NCBI GenBank assembly: GCA_027592325.1
Contig: JAQCKO010000007.1
Span: forward strand, 1 to 57,296
Length of the DNA stretch: 57,296 nt
Source: a bacterium
GTDB taxonomy: Bacteria; Patescibacteriota; Patescibacteriia; UBA9934
Direction of reading: 5' to 3'
A model generated the notes under the pieces. It worked only from the letters and a program-made list of their open reading frames with translations. It searched no databases and was not told the origin of the DNA. Shown here one piece after another: positions 1-9,440 of the stretch (position 1 is the first letter of the stretch; the number at the start of each line of letters is the position of its first letter). A program made the translations under genes and the position numbers.

Positions 1-1
1 C

Positions 2-361
2 TCAAATCCAGAAATCTTCCTTCAGAGCAGCTCCCTTCACCATGTTTATCGCTATGATAGTTTGACCGAAAGTCAGCTCGCAAAGGTTGGGGAGGTGGAA
101 GCGGGTGATCGCATGCGCATCACTGTACAAGAAATCGATGAACGACGCCTCATTCCAAGCGAAGCACAAGAGGTTGGAGAAGATATGTATCGCAATATTC
201 GCTGTGAAGATGAAAGTTGCACAGGCGCAAATACGCTTCCCGTTGAGTACTACAAGGAATTTCCTTCAGGTGCAAGGTACCTTTTCCTTATTCAGCAAAT
301 AGGTGAGCTTTACGACGAGCCGGTTGCACGTTCGATTATTGAAAGCGCAACGGAACTATAA
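2..361 (+). CDS. hypothetical protein, 5'-truncated by window edge
   Basis: Frame is open from base 2 (SNPEIFLQSSSLHHVYRYDSLTESQ...) and ends at TAA 361; the listed 62 start is an internal TTG. Confidence 0.55.
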   Translation, partial: SNPEIFLQSSSLHHVYRYDSLTESQLAKVGEVEAGDRMRITVQEIDERRLIPSEAQEVGEDMYRNIRCEDESCTGANTLPVEYYKEFPSGARYLFLIQQIGELYDEPVARSIIESATEL

Positions 362-421
362 GAAGAACGTCATCTCTCAACGAAGAAGAAAAAAACAGGA
401 CAGTAGTCCTGTTTTTTTTGG

Positions 422-493
422 AGGCCAGAGCGGGAATCGAACCCGCGCATCGAGGTTTTGCAGACCCCAGCGTTACCACTTCGCCATCTGGCC
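422..493 (-). tRNA. tRNA-Cys (anticodon GCA)
   Basis: Reverse complement ggccagatggcgaagtggtaacgctggggtctgcaaaacctc...ggttcgattcccgctctggcct: acceptor GGCCAGA/TCTGGCC, loop CTGCAAA, U73 as in Cys tRNAs. Confidence 0.93.
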
Positions 494-650
494 GCGCAAA
501 GAATGTAGCAGAATAGCCTCAAGAACTCAATATTTACCTTACCGCGTACAAGGGATACACCTGTATGGCGGACATGCACAGAGAATGGATATAGGGTAGA
601 TCGCGATGACCGGGCTCCTGACGAAGGCGTTAAATGAGCGGTTGAGGCGT

Positions 651-1037
651 TTATCTCTGTCTATTCTCTTGCAAAATACGAATAACCTGGTCCGGCGTAA
701 GCTTCGCAAGATTTTTTGGAATAATATCGCCGATAATTTCTTTTATCGGCGTTGAGAGTGTTTCTTCGATGTCTTCGCGAAGCGCTTCTGGCGCGCAAAG
801 AATCAAATACGCCATTTCCTTTGCTGCACATTCAATTCGTTTCCCAAGCTCCGCGTATAGTGTAGCGCGCGCTTGTTGCCGTTCCAGGTCACTAGCCCCT
901 TCTTTTTCGTCCACAATAATTTGATCAACCTCTACGACCGTATGTCCGTGCGCCCGTAAAAATCGGGCTTCATGATTATTTGTGAGGATAATCATCGTCG
1001 GCGCATCGTAACCACGATATTGAGACGAGAATTCCAT
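651..1037 (-). CDS. host-attachment/baeRF-like (eRF1-like fold) conserved hypothetical protein
   Basis: Start MEFSSQYRGYDAPTMIIL preferred over the longer ORF start, which would overlap the divergent gene. C-terminal 'LTPDQVIRILQ' and 'LILCAPEALREDIEETL' resemble host-attachment-type proteins. Confidence 0.5.
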   Translation of the reverse strand: MEFSSQYRGYDAPTMIILTNNHEARFLRAHGHTVVEVDQIIVDEKEGASDLERQQARATLYAELGKRIECAAKEMAYLILCAPEALREDIEETLSTPIKEIIGDIIPKNLAKLTPDQVIRILQENRQR

Positions 1038-1077
1038 ACGAATCAAGTATAGCAGCTCATGGTATACTTTTGCTATT

Positions 1078-1590
1078 ATGATAGGAGGTTTTCGCTCATC
1101 TGTACGCGAAATAGTCTTTGGACTTGAAGACAGTCTCGTCTCTACGCTCGGCACAGTCACAGGAATTGCGGTTGGGGTAGGTGAGACATCTATTGTTATT
1201 CTTTCAGGAGTCGTTTTGATTGCGGTTGAATCTCTTTCTATGGCGGCTGGAAGTTATCTTTCCACAAAGGCCGATATTGAGGTGAATCGAACATCGAAGC
1301 GCACAACACAACGCGCAGCCACTTCTGCCGGGTATATGTGGGTTTTTTATGCGGTTGGCGGCATTGTACCGCTTGCGCCATACTTTTTTCTCAGTGTTAC
1401 TGCCGCAATTCTGCCATCGGTTCTTCTTTCTATTGTCGCGCTTGGTTTTCTCGGTATCTTTACCGCAAAGCTTTCCGGCCGCCCAATCCTTGTGTCCGCA
1501 CTAGAAATGATCGCTGTCTCGATGGCTGCTGCAGCACTAGGATTTAGCATTGGACATCTACTCGGCGGCGTTCTTGGTATTACGGTATGA
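1078..1590 (+). CDS. VIT1/CCC1 family (iron/manganese) transporter-like membrane protein
   Basis: MIGGFRSSVREIVFGLEDSLVSTLGTVTGIAVGVGE...AAGSYLSTKADIE is the typical VIT1/CCC1 N-terminal signature. Confidence 0.85.
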   Translation: MIGGFRSSVREIVFGLEDSLVSTLGTVTGIAVGVGETSIVILSGVVLIAVESLSMAAGSYLSTKADIEVNRTSKRTTQRAATSAGYMWVFYAVGGIVPLAPYFFLSVTAAILPSVLLSIVALGFLGIFTAKLSGRPILVSALEMIAVSMAAAALGFSIGHLLGGVLGITV

Positions 1591-2585
1591 GTATGTTTTT
1601 ACGAAAACCAGCCACTGTCCGCGCACCTGAATTTCCTCAGGGGCTTGATTGGATAGGGAAAAAAGCATCAATGAAAACGCTGCGCGGAAAAGTAGTACTC
1701 ATCGATTTTTGGACGTATTCTTGTGTGAATTGCATACGAACCATGCCGCATTTGGTGGAGTGGCATGAGCGTTACAAAGACGAGGGGCTTGTAATTCTTG
1801 GGATTCATACCCCAGAATTTGCTTTTGAGCGCGAGGAGGCACTTGTAACCGCGGCAATGAAACGATTTGGCATTACCTATCCTGTGGCGCTCGATAACGA
1901 TTTTCTTGTTTGGAAGTCATACGCGAACCGTTGGTGGCCAAGAAAATTTCTTGTGAATCATAAAGGTGAAATCGTTTATGACCACATAGGGGAGGGGGGA
2001 TATGTTGAAACAGAAGCTGCCATTCAGGCCGCACTTCATGAAATCGGCGCGAAGCATTTACCAGCGATTGTTGCCGATGATTCCATTGGTGGCGGTGTTT
2101 GCTATCGCACAACACCCGAGTTGTATTTAGGATTTTTGCGTGGAACATTCGGAAACCATCAAAAAATCATCCCAAATGATGAAGAAGTTTACGATGACAA
2201 AGGTAATCACGATGAAGACCATGTGTATTTGCATGGGCATTGGATGGTCGCAGGTGAGTCACTTCGCCATGAGCGCGCGCTCCCAATCCTGAATGAGTAT
2301 TTGCTTCTTCGCTATAGCGCCTTTTCGGTGAATTTGGTGATGGGCGGCACAAATGGGAAGAAAATCAAGGTTGAGCTAGAGCTCGATGGACAGCCTGTGC
2401 CGGAAGATATGGCCGGAGCAGATGTGAAAATAGAAGAAGGCCGTAGTTTTGTAGAAATTAAAGATCCGCGCATGTACCGACTGATAGATGCCGACACCTA
2501 CCACCGAGGAACCCTGAAAATTAAAACAAGTTCGCCCTATTTTGAAGCGTTTGCATTTACGTTTGGAGGGTGTAAGGGGGTATAG
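1587..2585 (+). CDS. DipZ/TlpA-like thioredoxin-domain protein with C-terminal extension
   Basis: WTYSCVNCIRTMPHLVEWHERYKDEGLVILGIHTPEFAFE: redoxin CxxC motif plus DipZ-like C-terminal domain. Overlaps the preceding stop by 4 nt. Confidence 0.85.
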   Translation: MSMFLRKPATVRAPEFPQGLDWIGKKASMKTLRGKVVLIDFWTYSCVNCIRTMPHLVEWHERYKDEGLVILGIHTPEFAFEREEALVTAAMKRFGITYPVALDNDFLVWKSYANRWWPRKFLVNHKGEIVYDHIGEGGYVETEAAIQAALHEIGAKHLPAIVADDSIGGGVCYRTTPELYLGFLRGTFGNHQKIIPNDEEVYDDKGNHDEDHVYLHGHWMVAGESLRHERALPILNEYLLLRYSAFSVNLVMGGTNGKKIKVELELDGQPVPEDMAGADVKIEEGRSFVEIKDPRMYRLIDADTYHRGTLKIKTSSPYFEAFAFTFGGCKGV

Positions 2586-2620
2586 CGAATATACGGCAAG
2601 ATCTGCTATGATTTTCCTGT

Positions 2621-3379
2621 ATGAATTTAGATGATTGGAAGCGTTATTTTGGAGGCGAGGATCGTGGAGACGGTGATAAGCGAGGAGCCTATGAACGCGT
2701 TGTGGAGTTTTTAGCGCCTCACAGGCAGCTCGTGAAAGAGCTTGTTGAGCTGTCTCAAATTGAAAACGGCATGCGTATTGTTGATACGGGCTGTGGTGTA
2801 GGGGCTGTAGTTAGAGAACTGATTGCTACGGGAAAAATTATAGATATCGTCGGGCTTGATTTTAATGACCTCGCCATCGCACGCGCTAAACAACGATTCC
2901 CGAACGTAGATTTTTACGTACAAGATCTCTCTATGGACAGTTGGTGGAAGAATAAAGACATTGAAGAGGGAAGCGCTGATATCGTAACTTCGTCGAATCT
3001 TTTATACGCACTTCCTGAGGTTAAATGGTATTTGAAGGGTGTACATGCACTGCTAAAAAGTGAAGGTCGGTTTGTTTTAACGAATCCAAGAGGAAAAAAA
3101 CCGGACCCAGCCCCTATCTTTAAGGAACAGGAGCGATACATGATTGAAGATGCAAGCGAGGATGAGCGGAAGCATTGGAGTGAAGTGCAGAACAATAGAG
3201 AAGTTCAACTTGTTAAGGGAATCAACCAAAACATAGCAGCTAGTTCGTCTATGCAATTTTTTGATGATGATGAGCTGTTTGCATTATTTGCTGAACACGG
3301 ATTCAGCGTAAAAGTATCGGGACCTTCTTATGAAGGATCCAATATTACAATCATGGCGACAAAACAGTCATTGAGCTAA
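2621..3379 (+). CDS. class I SAM-dependent methyltransferase
   Basis: 'MRIVDTGCGVGAVVRELIATGKIIDIVGLDFNDLAIARAKQRFPNVDF' motif I-II; TATGAT -10 directly upstream. Confidence 0.85.
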   Translation: MNLDDWKRYFGGEDRGDGDKRGAYERVVEFLAPHRQLVKELVELSQIENGMRIVDTGCGVGAVVRELIATGKIIDIVGLDFNDLAIARAKQRFPNVDFYVQDLSMDSWWKNKDIEEGSADIVTSSNLLYALPEVKWYLKGVHALLKSEGRFVLTNPRGKKPDPAPIFKEQERYMIEDASEDERKHWSEVQNNREVQLVKGINQNIAASSSMQFFDDDELFALFAEHGFSVKVSGPSYEGSNITIMATKQSLS

Positions 3380-3422
3380 GAACGTTAAGTTGATAGGATG
3401 TCCTCACATCGAAGGAGACAAA

Positions 3423-4181
3423 ATGACCAGTGTTGTGCTGATAGAACGTGTCGGCACCGTAACGTGCCGCGCGCTAGACTTGCATGAGCTTGATAACGAC
3501 GAGGCATGGCTCGCCTACCAGAGGCTGCGTCACGATGTCTATGTGCATGTTTTGAAGTCGTTCCGCGCCTCGGAATGCCCCGACGGAATCGAAGTCGACA
3601 CCTTTGACGACTGGAGTCGGCACGTCCTATGCGTTGCCAATCTGCCGGGACCTTGCCACATTGATCCGAGGGTGCGCCCCCAGTCCCTTGGGGATGAGAT
3701 GGTCATCGGATGTGCACGCATCGTTCTTGCAGAAGACGGGCATAGCAGTCACCCTCTGATCAGCGAAGGTTCAGAGGGGTTCGGAGACGGACCGCTCGCA
3801 ATTCCATTGCACTGTCCAATCACGGGCGACGCGGTGAGGCGAGCACAGGTATGTGAGTTTTCACGCTGGATCGGTGGGGCAAGACCTCATCCTGACGGCG
3901 GAACTTTGCTTGCTGGCTCTTTCGCATTTCGTGCTGCGACAGTACTCGCTCGGCAACGTGGGCTTCAATGGATGCTCACGGCGCAGAATCACAGGAGCTG
4001 CAAGCGGCAACGAGACAATGGGTATCCGTGGCATCAGTTGGGTGAAAACTATAATTACCACAATACCCATGCGGTTGCTGCTTGGACGGACCTGCGGAAT
4101 GCTGACGAAACATGTATTCCGCTCTGGCTCAGCATCGACGGCAACCCCGTAAGTGTAGAGTCTGCGCGCGAAGGGGGCTAA
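3423..4181 (+). CDS. GNAT-fold autoinducer synthase (LuxI)/FeeM-like N-acyltransferase candidate
   Basis: ATG after GAAGGAGACAAA SD. Pattern R..VYV...EVDTFDDWSRHVLCVA...GCARIVLAED...CEFSRWI resembles the LuxI-type R...F/E-D-x-F-D/G..R/E-x-S-R signature. GC-rich. Confidence 0.5.
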   Translation: MTSVVLIERVGTVTCRALDLHELDNDEAWLAYQRLRHDVYVHVLKSFRASECPDGIEVDTFDDWSRHVLCVANLPGPCHIDPRVRPQSLGDEMVIGCARIVLAEDGHSSHPLISEGSEGFGDGPLAIPLHCPITGDAVRRAQVCEFSRWIGGARPHPDGGTLLAGSFAFRAATVLARQRGLQWMLTAQNHRSCKRQRDNGYPWHQLGENYNYHNTHAVAAWTDLRNADETCIPLWLSIDGNPVSVESAREGG

Positions 4182-4185
4182 ATTG

Positions 4186-4208
4186 AGGAGTCTACGGACT
4201 CCTTTTCT
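4186..4208 (+). terminator. rho-independent terminator
   Basis: aggagtc-tacg-gactcct followed by tttctct. Confidence 0.7.
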
Positions 4209-4241
4209 CTATGCTATACTGTTTAGAAACAGCTCGGAGGT

Positions 4242-6371
4242 ATGCAAACAGCCATTGTTTTGATCAACTTTTTTACGCTTGTTGTCGGGCTCGTTTTGAC
4301 GTTCTATGTATTTTCGCGAGGATTAAAAAATCCGTTTATTCCTGCCTTTGCGACAACAATGATTGGTATTGTTGGATGGAATCTCTGTATTTTTTTGCTC
4401 ATTGCTCACATTGGTCCAACACTGGCCCCGGGTAAGCTGGCATTTTCTTTTCTTGCGCTGATGGTTGCTGGACTTGTTTGGTTCGTTTCAGTCTATCCAA
4501 CCAAAGCAAAGCTTGGAATGGCTATTTCAATGCTTTTTGGCCTTGCCGGACTCGCCTTTTTTATTATTCCAATCACAAATTTATTCGTTACAGAAGTGGT
4601 GATTGCCCCAGAAGGGTTTATTACAGGTGATTTGCATCCAGTCCTATTCCCAGCTTGGTTCAATTTCTATTTTGGTTCGCTGCTCTTCGTCCTGATTTAT
4701 CTCTTGATTCGCACAATACTTGCAAAAGGAGTTCAAAAACTACAACTTGTTCAGGTGCTTGTTGGATTCACCCTTTTCTTGATGCCGATGGTCATAACAC
4801 AACTTGTTCTTCCTCGATTCTTTGGAGATTTTCGTTTTAATAATCTAGGGCCGGCATTTACCATGATCATGACGGCATTTTTGGCACATGCCATTATGCG
4901 GTACCGCCTTCTAGACATTCGGTGGATTGTCAGTAAAAGCCTTGGCTTCTCTCTTCTTACCGGTTTTGTTATTTGGGTCGTGGCATCTGCATCGCTACTA
5001 CTCGCAAATACGGTGAATCAAAGCGCTGCAATTTTTATCGCGGCATTTATTCTGGTGGCGATTTATCAGCCGGTGGCGAATTTTGCGAATATAATCATTA
5101 CAAAAATCGCCCATAAGGGCTCCTACGATCCCGCAGCGGCGACGAAAGAAGTATTCGATATTGTGCGAAAAGAGGGAGATCTTGCTGATTTGATGTCACA
5201 GCTCTCTGGAAAAATCAAAGGATACTTCTCAGCAGACGAAATTGCCTTCTTCGCCTTTGATGCAAAGCGCAGCGAATTGATTGAGGCGAGTGTCATCGGT
5301 TTCAAACTTTCTCTGAAAGAAGAAGCGGCAAAACTCTATAAACTTTCAGCTCGTCGAGGGGATGCCATAGTGGAAGCGGGAGAGCTTGAGTGGAAGAAAA
5401 AATTTACGCCAGAGAAACTCGCGAAATCTGATGCTGTTGATATTGAGTACCTGCATCGAATTGGGGTCGATACACTGATCCCGTGTAGCGTTGAGGGACG
5501 TTTAGTTGGGCTTATGGTCTTTGGGGACCGTCGTTATGATCGCGCCCTTCGATCTCGTGACGTTGAGTTCTTGAACCTTATTCGATCTGGAATTTCTCCG
5601 GCACTTGAAAATGCGGTGAAGTTCGCAGAAATGAAGCGTCTCTACGAACAGCTTGCTGAAGTTGATAAGGTAAAAACGCAATTCATTGATATTGTTTCGC
5701 ATCGTTTCCGTACGCCACTTTCGGCACTTCGGTGGAATCTTGAAACGGTTGCGGAAGGTTCTGAACGTCTTAGCAGTGATCTTCGGGAAATGCTCACTGA
5801 TGCGGGGAATAGAGCGAATTTTCTCTCAAGCACACTCGATGTACTCTTTGATATGTTGGCGCTTGAAAATGGCAAGTTGAGTCTTAACATCGCACAGACA
5901 TCTCTTGCATCGATTGTCGATCCGATTGTGAAGGCGCGCATTAATGAAGCGCGGGAAAAAGGGCTCGACATTCAAACAACTGTTCAAGAGGCAAAAATTG
6001 TCGCCGATGCGAAACGTCTTCGTATGGTTTTTGAAGTGCTGCTTGCAAATGCGATTGCGTATACACCCGAGGGCTCCATCAAGGTCGTCGCTGGACTGCG
6101 TGAAGACGGAAGTACCACAATTCAAGTTGAAGACACAGGGATTGGAATGACGAAACATCAGCTTGAGCGCGTATTCGAAAAATTCTTCCGTGCAAAAGAG
6201 GCAAAGCTTACCTATGCGGACGGGCAGGGAATTGAGCTGTATGTCGCGCGCGAAATTGTACGACTTCATAAGGGCGACATTTTGGTTACATCATCGAAGA
6301 AAGGATCAACCTTCACTGTTCTCATACCACCACTCAAGATGACCGATGTGAAAAAGGCGCGGATCAAGTAG
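4242..6371 (+). CDS. 7TM sensor histidine kinase (7TMR-HISK-like N-term, GAF-like, HisKA, HATPase)
   Basis: SD cggaggt; N-terminal TM helices; H-box 'QFIDIVSHRFRTPLSALRWNLE'; N/G1 boxes 'VLLANAIAYTPEG', 'VEDTGIGM'. Confidence 0.9.
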   Translation: MQTAIVLINFFTLVVGLVLTFYVFSRGLKNPFIPAFATTMIGIVGWNLCIFLLIAHIGPTLAPGKLAFSFLALMVAGLVWFVSVYPTKAKLGMAISMLFGLAGLAFFIIPITNLFVTEVVIAPEGFITGDLHPVLFPAWFNFYFGSLLFVLIYLLIRTILAKGVQKLQLVQVLVGFTLFLMPMVITQLVLPRFFGDFRFNNLGPAFTMIMTAFLAHAIMRYRLLDIRWIVSKSLGFSLLTGFVIWVVASASLLLANTVNQSAAIFIAAFILVAIYQPVANFANIIITKIAHKGSYDPAAATKEVFDIVRKEGDLADLMSQLSGKIKGYFSADEIAFFAFDAKRSELIEASVIGFKLSLKEEAAKLYKLSARRGDAIVEAGELEWKKKFTPEKLAKSDAVDIEYLHRIGVDTLIPCSVEGRLVGLMVFGDRRYDRALRSRDVEFLNLIRSGISPALENAVKFAEMKRLYEQLAEVDKVKTQFIDIVSHRFRTPLSALRWNLETVAEGSERLSSDLREMLTDAGNRANFLSSTLDVLFDMLALENGKLSLNIAQTSLASIVDPIVKARINEAREKGLDIQTTVQEAKIVADAKRLRMVFEVLLANAIAYTPEGSIKVVAGLREDGSTTIQVEDTGIGMTKHQLERVFEKFFRAKEAKLTYADGQGIELYVAREIVRLHKGDILVTSSKKGSTFTVLIPPLKMTDVKKARIK

Positions 6372-6374
6372 GAA

Positions 6375-6620
6375 GGGATAGGGTTAGAGGTGTGAGGTTG
6401 TAGGTTGGAGGCGTTGAAATCGTCGAAGCGGTGGTTTTTCGTCACCCCTGCGAAGGCAGGGGTCCAGCGTACACTGACGGTGATTCGATAGATTCTCTGT
6501 CAGAGCCGGGAAGGCTAGTAATCGGCTACTAGCTGCTAATAGCTGCGTAGAACGAGTAGATCTCTCGCTACGCTCGAGAATTGATGAATTCCCGAACGGA
6601 TGTGAGGAATCTATACGACT
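6375..6620. repeat. dispersed intergenic mosaic repeat block A
   Basis: Contains gtcacccctgcgaaggcaggggtcca, ctagtaatcggctactagctgctaatagc and ctctcgctacgctcgagaattgatgaattcccgaacggatgtgaggaatctat. Confidence 0.8.
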
Positions 6621-6624
6621 TGTA

Positions 6625-6653
6625 TTGACTCACGCATAAATACACGCTACTCT
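6625..6653 (+). promoter_or_regulatory. sigma70-type promoter for the cysteine desulfurase gene
   Basis: TTGACT-N17-TACTCT, ending 8 nt before ATG 6662 (near-leaderless). Confidence 0.6.
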
Positions 6654-6661
6654 CATACCTT

Positions 6662-7852
6662 ATGGATATGCGCGAAGTTTACGTAGATCATGCTGCGGCG
6701 GCACCTATTGATACACGAGTTGCGGCGAATATGCAGGAATTTTTAGGGGCGGCAGGAAATCCGTCCTCTTTTCATACAAAAGGGAAGGTGTTGCGTGATG
6801 CAATTGATGCAGTGCGAGCACAGGTAGCAAGCGTGATTGGTGCGCGTCCCGATGAAGTCATTTTCACCTCAGGCGGAACCGAATCTGACAATCTCGCTAT
6901 TCTGGGTACAGCCCGTCAGTATGCCGAAAAAGGGAAGCACATTATTTCGGTGAAATCTGAGCATGAAGCTGTGCTTGAAGCACTAAATCAACTGGAAAAA
7001 GAAGGATTTGAGGTCACGCTTCTTGATCCAGATGCATTTGGTGCTGTTTCTGCCGATCAGGTTATCGCTGCGCTTCGCGACAATACGATTCTCGTTTCGG
7101 TGATGCTCGCAAATAATGAAATTGGCACCATCAACCCGATTGCGGAGATTGGCCGTGCGCTCAACAGCAATAAACGCGAAAATCTTTTCCCACTTTTTCA
7201 TACTGATGCTTGCCAGGCAATTGGATCTATGGAGGTGAACATCGACGCATTACACGTTGATATGCTCACCCTTAATGCCGCAAAGATTTACGGGCCAAAG
7301 GGGATTGGAGCACTCTACACACACCGCGGAGTGAAACTCAAATCGCTGCAGTATGGAGGGTCACAAGAAAAACGCATCCGCCCCGGAACGGAGAATCTTC
7401 TCGGCATCATTGGTCTTGGTGAGGCAATTCGCCTTGCGGAAGAAGAGCGTGAAGCGTATGTTCCGCGCGTTACTGCCCTGCGCGACAAGCTTATTGCGGG
7501 TATTCAGGAACGTATTCCAAAAGTGCGGCTGAATGGGCACAGAGAGAATCGCCTGCCGAATAATGTGAATATCTCGTTCATGGACATTGAGGGAGAAGCG
7601 CTCTTGCTCTACCTCGATGCGGCGGGCATCTATGCTTCAACGGGGTCGGCTTGCACAAGCGCCTCACTCGACCCCAGCCATGTGATTCTTTCGCTTGGCG
7701 TGCCATACGAGGTCGCGCACGGGAGCATTCGCTTCAGCCTTGGACGATCGACCACGGAAGAAGATATTGACTATATCCTCGAACAACTTCCACCACTTGT
7801 GGAGAAACTTCGCAAAATTAGCCCAGTAAATGTAGACGAAAGGCACTTTTAG
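6662..7852 (+). CDS. cysteine desulfurase (IscS/NifS family)
   Basis: VYVDHAAAAPIDTRV...FTSGGTESDNLAI...HTDACQAIGSM...LNAAKIYGPKGIGALY...STGSACTSASLDPSHV. Confidence 0.95.
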   Translation: MDMREVYVDHAAAAPIDTRVAANMQEFLGAAGNPSSFHTKGKVLRDAIDAVRAQVASVIGARPDEVIFTSGGTESDNLAILGTARQYAEKGKHIISVKSEHEAVLEALNQLEKEGFEVTLLDPDAFGAVSADQVIAALRDNTILVSVMLANNEIGTINPIAEIGRALNSNKRENLFPLFHTDACQAIGSMEVNIDALHVDMLTLNAAKIYGPKGIGALYTHRGVKLKSLQYGGSQEKRIRPGTENLLGIIGLGEAIRLAEEEREAYVPRVTALRDKLIAGIQERIPKVRLNGHRENRLPNNVNISFMDIEGEALLLYLDAAGIYASTGSACTSASLDPSHVILSLGVPYEVAHGSIRFSLGRSTTEEDIDYILEQLPPLVEKLRKISPVNVDERHF

Positions 7853-7853
7853 T

Positions 7854-8483
7854 ATGGCCATGCAAGTAACCCATATTCGATTTGCACGGGAATTACTTGA
7901 GCCCGCAAAGCCAAAGGACCTGATTGCGTATTATTCTGGCGCGACCTATCCAGATTCACGCTACTTCACAAAACTCCCGCGTGAGTGCACACATAACGGT
8001 GATGTTCCGCGCATGCCATTTAAAGGCGCGCAAAGTGATTTTGAAAAAGGCTGGGCCACGCATTTATTTTATGATGAAACGGCAGGCGATATGCTGCGCG
8101 AGATTTTCTCGATTGAAGGGAAATACACCTATATGGACGAGAACTGGCAGCTTATGACGGCGGCGAAAGCGGTCGAAAATCTGACGAGCTATCGTGAGCT
8201 TGGCGAGGATCGTGATTTGATGCAAAAAATTCGCTACACCAATTCACCCAACGGGGAAAATGTTGAAGCGTTAAAAGCGTTTTATGTAATGCAACACAAT
8301 CGGTATAACACCGATTTCATCGATCTTGATCACGTCGCCAGTTCGTGGAAACAGGCCATGGGAGAAGATATTGCACCGCTTATTAACCGAGCGCGAGAAA
8401 TGCTCGAAAACAAGGCCCTCTGTACGAAGATTGATGCGATTTATCCAGCTGTGGTACAACAAGCCTATGAGTTACAAAGCTAA
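7854..8483 (+). CDS. conserved hypothetical in Fe-S operon (possible Zn-phospholipase-like/HD-type helical protein)
   Basis: Good ORF between iscS-like and nifU-like genes; 'IAYYSGATYPDSRYFTKL' motif. Confidence 0.6.
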   Translation: MAMQVTHIRFARELLEPAKPKDLIAYYSGATYPDSRYFTKLPRECTHNGDVPRMPFKGAQSDFEKGWATHLFYDETAGDMLREIFSIEGKYTYMDENWQLMTAAKAVENLTSYRELGEDRDLMQKIRYTNSPNGENVEALKAFYVMQHNRYNTDFIDLDHVASSWKQAMGEDIAPLINRAREMLENKALCTKIDAIYPAVVQQAYELQS

Positions 8484-9156
8484 AGCAGTACAAGGGAAGG
8501 AAGGAGATGTTTCCTCGCATGATGGCGGTACATCTTGGTTTTACTCCGATATCGTTAAAGATCATTTTTTTAACCCGAAGAATTTTCTCGATCGTAATCC
8601 TGAACCGGGAGAGTTTAATGCGGTTGGGAAAGTTGGTTCGCCTGCATGCGGAGACGAGCTCAAGCTTTGGCTATTTGTGAATCCGAAAACACGGCGCATT
8701 GAAAAATGTAATTGGAAGACGTTTGGATGCGGTTCGGCAATCGCTTCAACATCGATGGCATCGGTGATGGTGCTTGAGAATGGCGGAATGACTCTCGATG
8801 ATGCACGAAAAATGAAACCGCAGCATATTATGGAGCGCCTTGGGGGGCTTCCACAGCGAAAATTCCACTGCTCGGTACTCTGCGATAAGGCGCTACGCGA
8901 TGCGATTAATGATTTTTACCGCCGCGCAGAAGAATTTGATAAAATCATTGTAGAGGCATCGCGCGTAATCGACCCAATTTCAAAAGCCACTGATCGTGAT
9001 ATTGAAGAAGCGGTGCTTGAAGGCGCAGTGACGCTCGAAGCCGTGCAACGCAAGACAAAGGTGGCGGTTGGAAATCCGGCCATTGTCGCCGCCGTCGAAG
9101 ATCTTATCCGGTTTTACCGTGAGAAGTACTTCGGAGCTGATGAGACTCACATCTAA
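8467..9156 (+). CDS. NifU/IscU-like Fe-S scaffold protein
   Basis: VGSPACGDELKLWLFVN...KTFGCGSAIASTSM...KFHCSVLC; ATG 8467 preferred over the longer frame. Confidence 0.92.
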   Translation: MSYKAKAVQGKEGDVSSHDGGTSWFYSDIVKDHFFNPKNFLDRNPEPGEFNAVGKVGSPACGDELKLWLFVNPKTRRIEKCNWKTFGCGSAIASTSMASVMVLENGGMTLDDARKMKPQHIMERLGGLPQRKFHCSVLCDKALRDAINDFYRRAEEFDKIIVEASRVIDPISKATDRDIEEAVLEGAVTLEAVQRKTKVAVGNPAIVAAVEDLIRFYREKYFGADETHI

Positions 9157-9170
9157 CATTTCGCTAATAT

Positions 9171-9440
9171 ATGCAGAAGTATAAAATTGTCGTCGACCCG
9201 GACTTATGTATCGGAGCGGCGAGCTGTGTGACCATTGATCCAAATACGTTTATCATGAACGATGAAAATAAGGCCGAGGTTCTGGATCATGGAGAAGCGC
9301 AAGGCGGTCCTACGTACGAACGCGAAATTGAGATGACCGATGATGAGCGTGAAACGCTTATTATGGCAGCAGAATCATGCCCGACTCTTGCGATTTTCGT
9401 TTACGATGAAACAGGCGAGCAGCTGTATCCTGACATGTAG
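9171..9440 (+). CDS. ferredoxin (three-cysteine, [3Fe-4S]-like)
   Basis: VDPDLCIGAASCVTIDPNTF...AAESCPTLAIFVYDETG; CxxAxxC...CP pattern. Confidence 0.85.
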   Translation: MQKYKIVVDPDLCIGAASCVTIDPNTFIMNDENKAEVLDHGEAQGGPTYEREIEMTDDERETLIMAAESCPTLAIFVYDETGEQLYPDM

